From assembly GCF_000719345.1 (NCBI RefSeq), contig NZ_JOFX01000056.1, forward strand, positions 1 to 22,320: a stretch of DNA of 22,320 nucleotides, in the 5' to 3' direction. Both the position numbers and the translations under genes were made by a program. Shown one piece after another: positions 21,898 through 22,320 of the stretch (its first letter is position 1; the number at the start of each line of letters is the position of its first letter). The DNA is from Streptomyces sp. NRRL F-2664. Its GTDB lineage: Bacteria; Actinomycetota; Actinomycetes; Streptomycetales; Streptomycetaceae. Below the pieces are notes generated by a model. That model ran no database searches. It was given only the letters and a program-made list of their open reading frames with translations, and was not told where the DNA came from.

Positions 21898-22320
21898 CTC
21901 CTGACAGCAGGGCGACGCCCCGGGCTGCAAGGGAGCCGCGCACCGCACCCGCGACGTGTTCCCGACCGTGGCCGAGGACAGGGCACCGCCGGAGCCGCGG
22001 GTTGACCCGCTGCCACCGGCCCCCCGCCAACTGTACGGGGGCGGGGATGGGGGCCAGGCGGTGTCGCGGGTTCGTCCTCGTGCGCGGGGCGTGATGTCGG
22101 CGCGGGCGGCGATTCCCTTGCCGGTGAGGTAGTCGGCGGCGGCGCGACGTGATGATCCGTCAATTCGTTGAGGAAGCCGGCCAGGGGCGGGCACCCGGCG
22201 CAGTCTGGCGGGTTGACGTGACCCCCGTTATGTTTTTCGCGGTCCTGCAATGGGACCGCTGGCCTCCGGGCCCGGTATGACTGTGTCCCCTCTGTCGAAC
22301 GGATGACCTGGGGGGTGGTG
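21898..22320. other. Right edge, possible gene relic on minus strand
   Basis: No intact gene. On the minus strand near 22150-22250 NPPDCAGCPPLAGFLNEL resembles small actinomycete proteins with a CxxC-type segment, often in integrative elements; past it the frame becomes irregular, and a neighbouring frame gives RRAAADYLTGKGIAARADI. This suggests a frameshifted relic, but no family is assigned. Confidence 0.35.

Noticed and set aside
1..22320. CRISPR array or defence island
   Set aside because: No regularly spaced repeats and no cas or intact defence genes were found; the dynamin-like piece is a fragment.

Overview
The window is very GC-rich, uses GTG and ATG starts, and is dominated by families typical of Streptomyces: SigE-type sigma factor with a coupled membrane partner, MerR-like small regulator, snapalysin, EF-hand proteins, a STAS protein, PhoD-like phosphatase and an EgtD-family methyltransferase. 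It most likely comes from a Streptomyces chromosome, in an accessory or arm-like part, because intact monocistronic genes alternate with degraded ones and no core operon is present. All assignments come from reading the sequence; no database search was possible.

Left part (1-6500): a hypothetical protein (379-882), a PhoD-like phosphatase on the minus strand (1042-2736) with a repeated operator-like motif in front of it, then a strong promoter-like sequence (2990-3018) followed by about 590 bases without a convincing gene but with a chain of perfect or near-perfect hairpins. This leads into a small MerR-like DNA-binding protein (3614-3943) and is the best candidate here for an undescribed element: a long structured leader or non-coding RNA. 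Next comes a minus-strand sigma factor/membrane protein pair sharing one base (4034-5310), and a membrane-anchored DUF4352-like protein with a terminator behind it.

Middle (6500-13400): an AraC-type regulator whose last DNA-binding helices are knocked out of frame by one extra C, preceded by 21-bp-spaced direct repeats that look like its operator; a palindrome-hairpin unit that could be a small RNA; a four-EF-hand protein; a STAS-domain protein; a DUF1330-like protein divergent from an exported double NTF2/SnoaL-like protein (with a palindrome between them and a probable one-base error in the signal peptide); an IS5-type transposase relic; and a GNAT acetyltransferase behind a terminator-like palindrome.

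Right part (13400-22320): a snapalysin-type metalloprotease; a short mosaic of three truncated genes (SnoaL-like, dynamin-like GTPase, unknown) read partly through one another; a second four-EF-hand protein; an EgtD-family methyltransferase whose histidine-recognising residues appear replaced, divergent from a second SAM methyltransferase; a short duplicate of the end of the STAS gene; a heavily degraded ATP-dependent DNA ligase; a two-helix membrane protein; a HEAT-repeat protein with an uncertain N-terminus; and a small protein with a beta/gamma-crystallin-like motif. Three probable calcium-binding proteins, several single-base lesions in short homopolymers and many gene relics are the main themes. 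No tRNA, rRNA, CRISPR array or biosynthetic gene cluster was seen.
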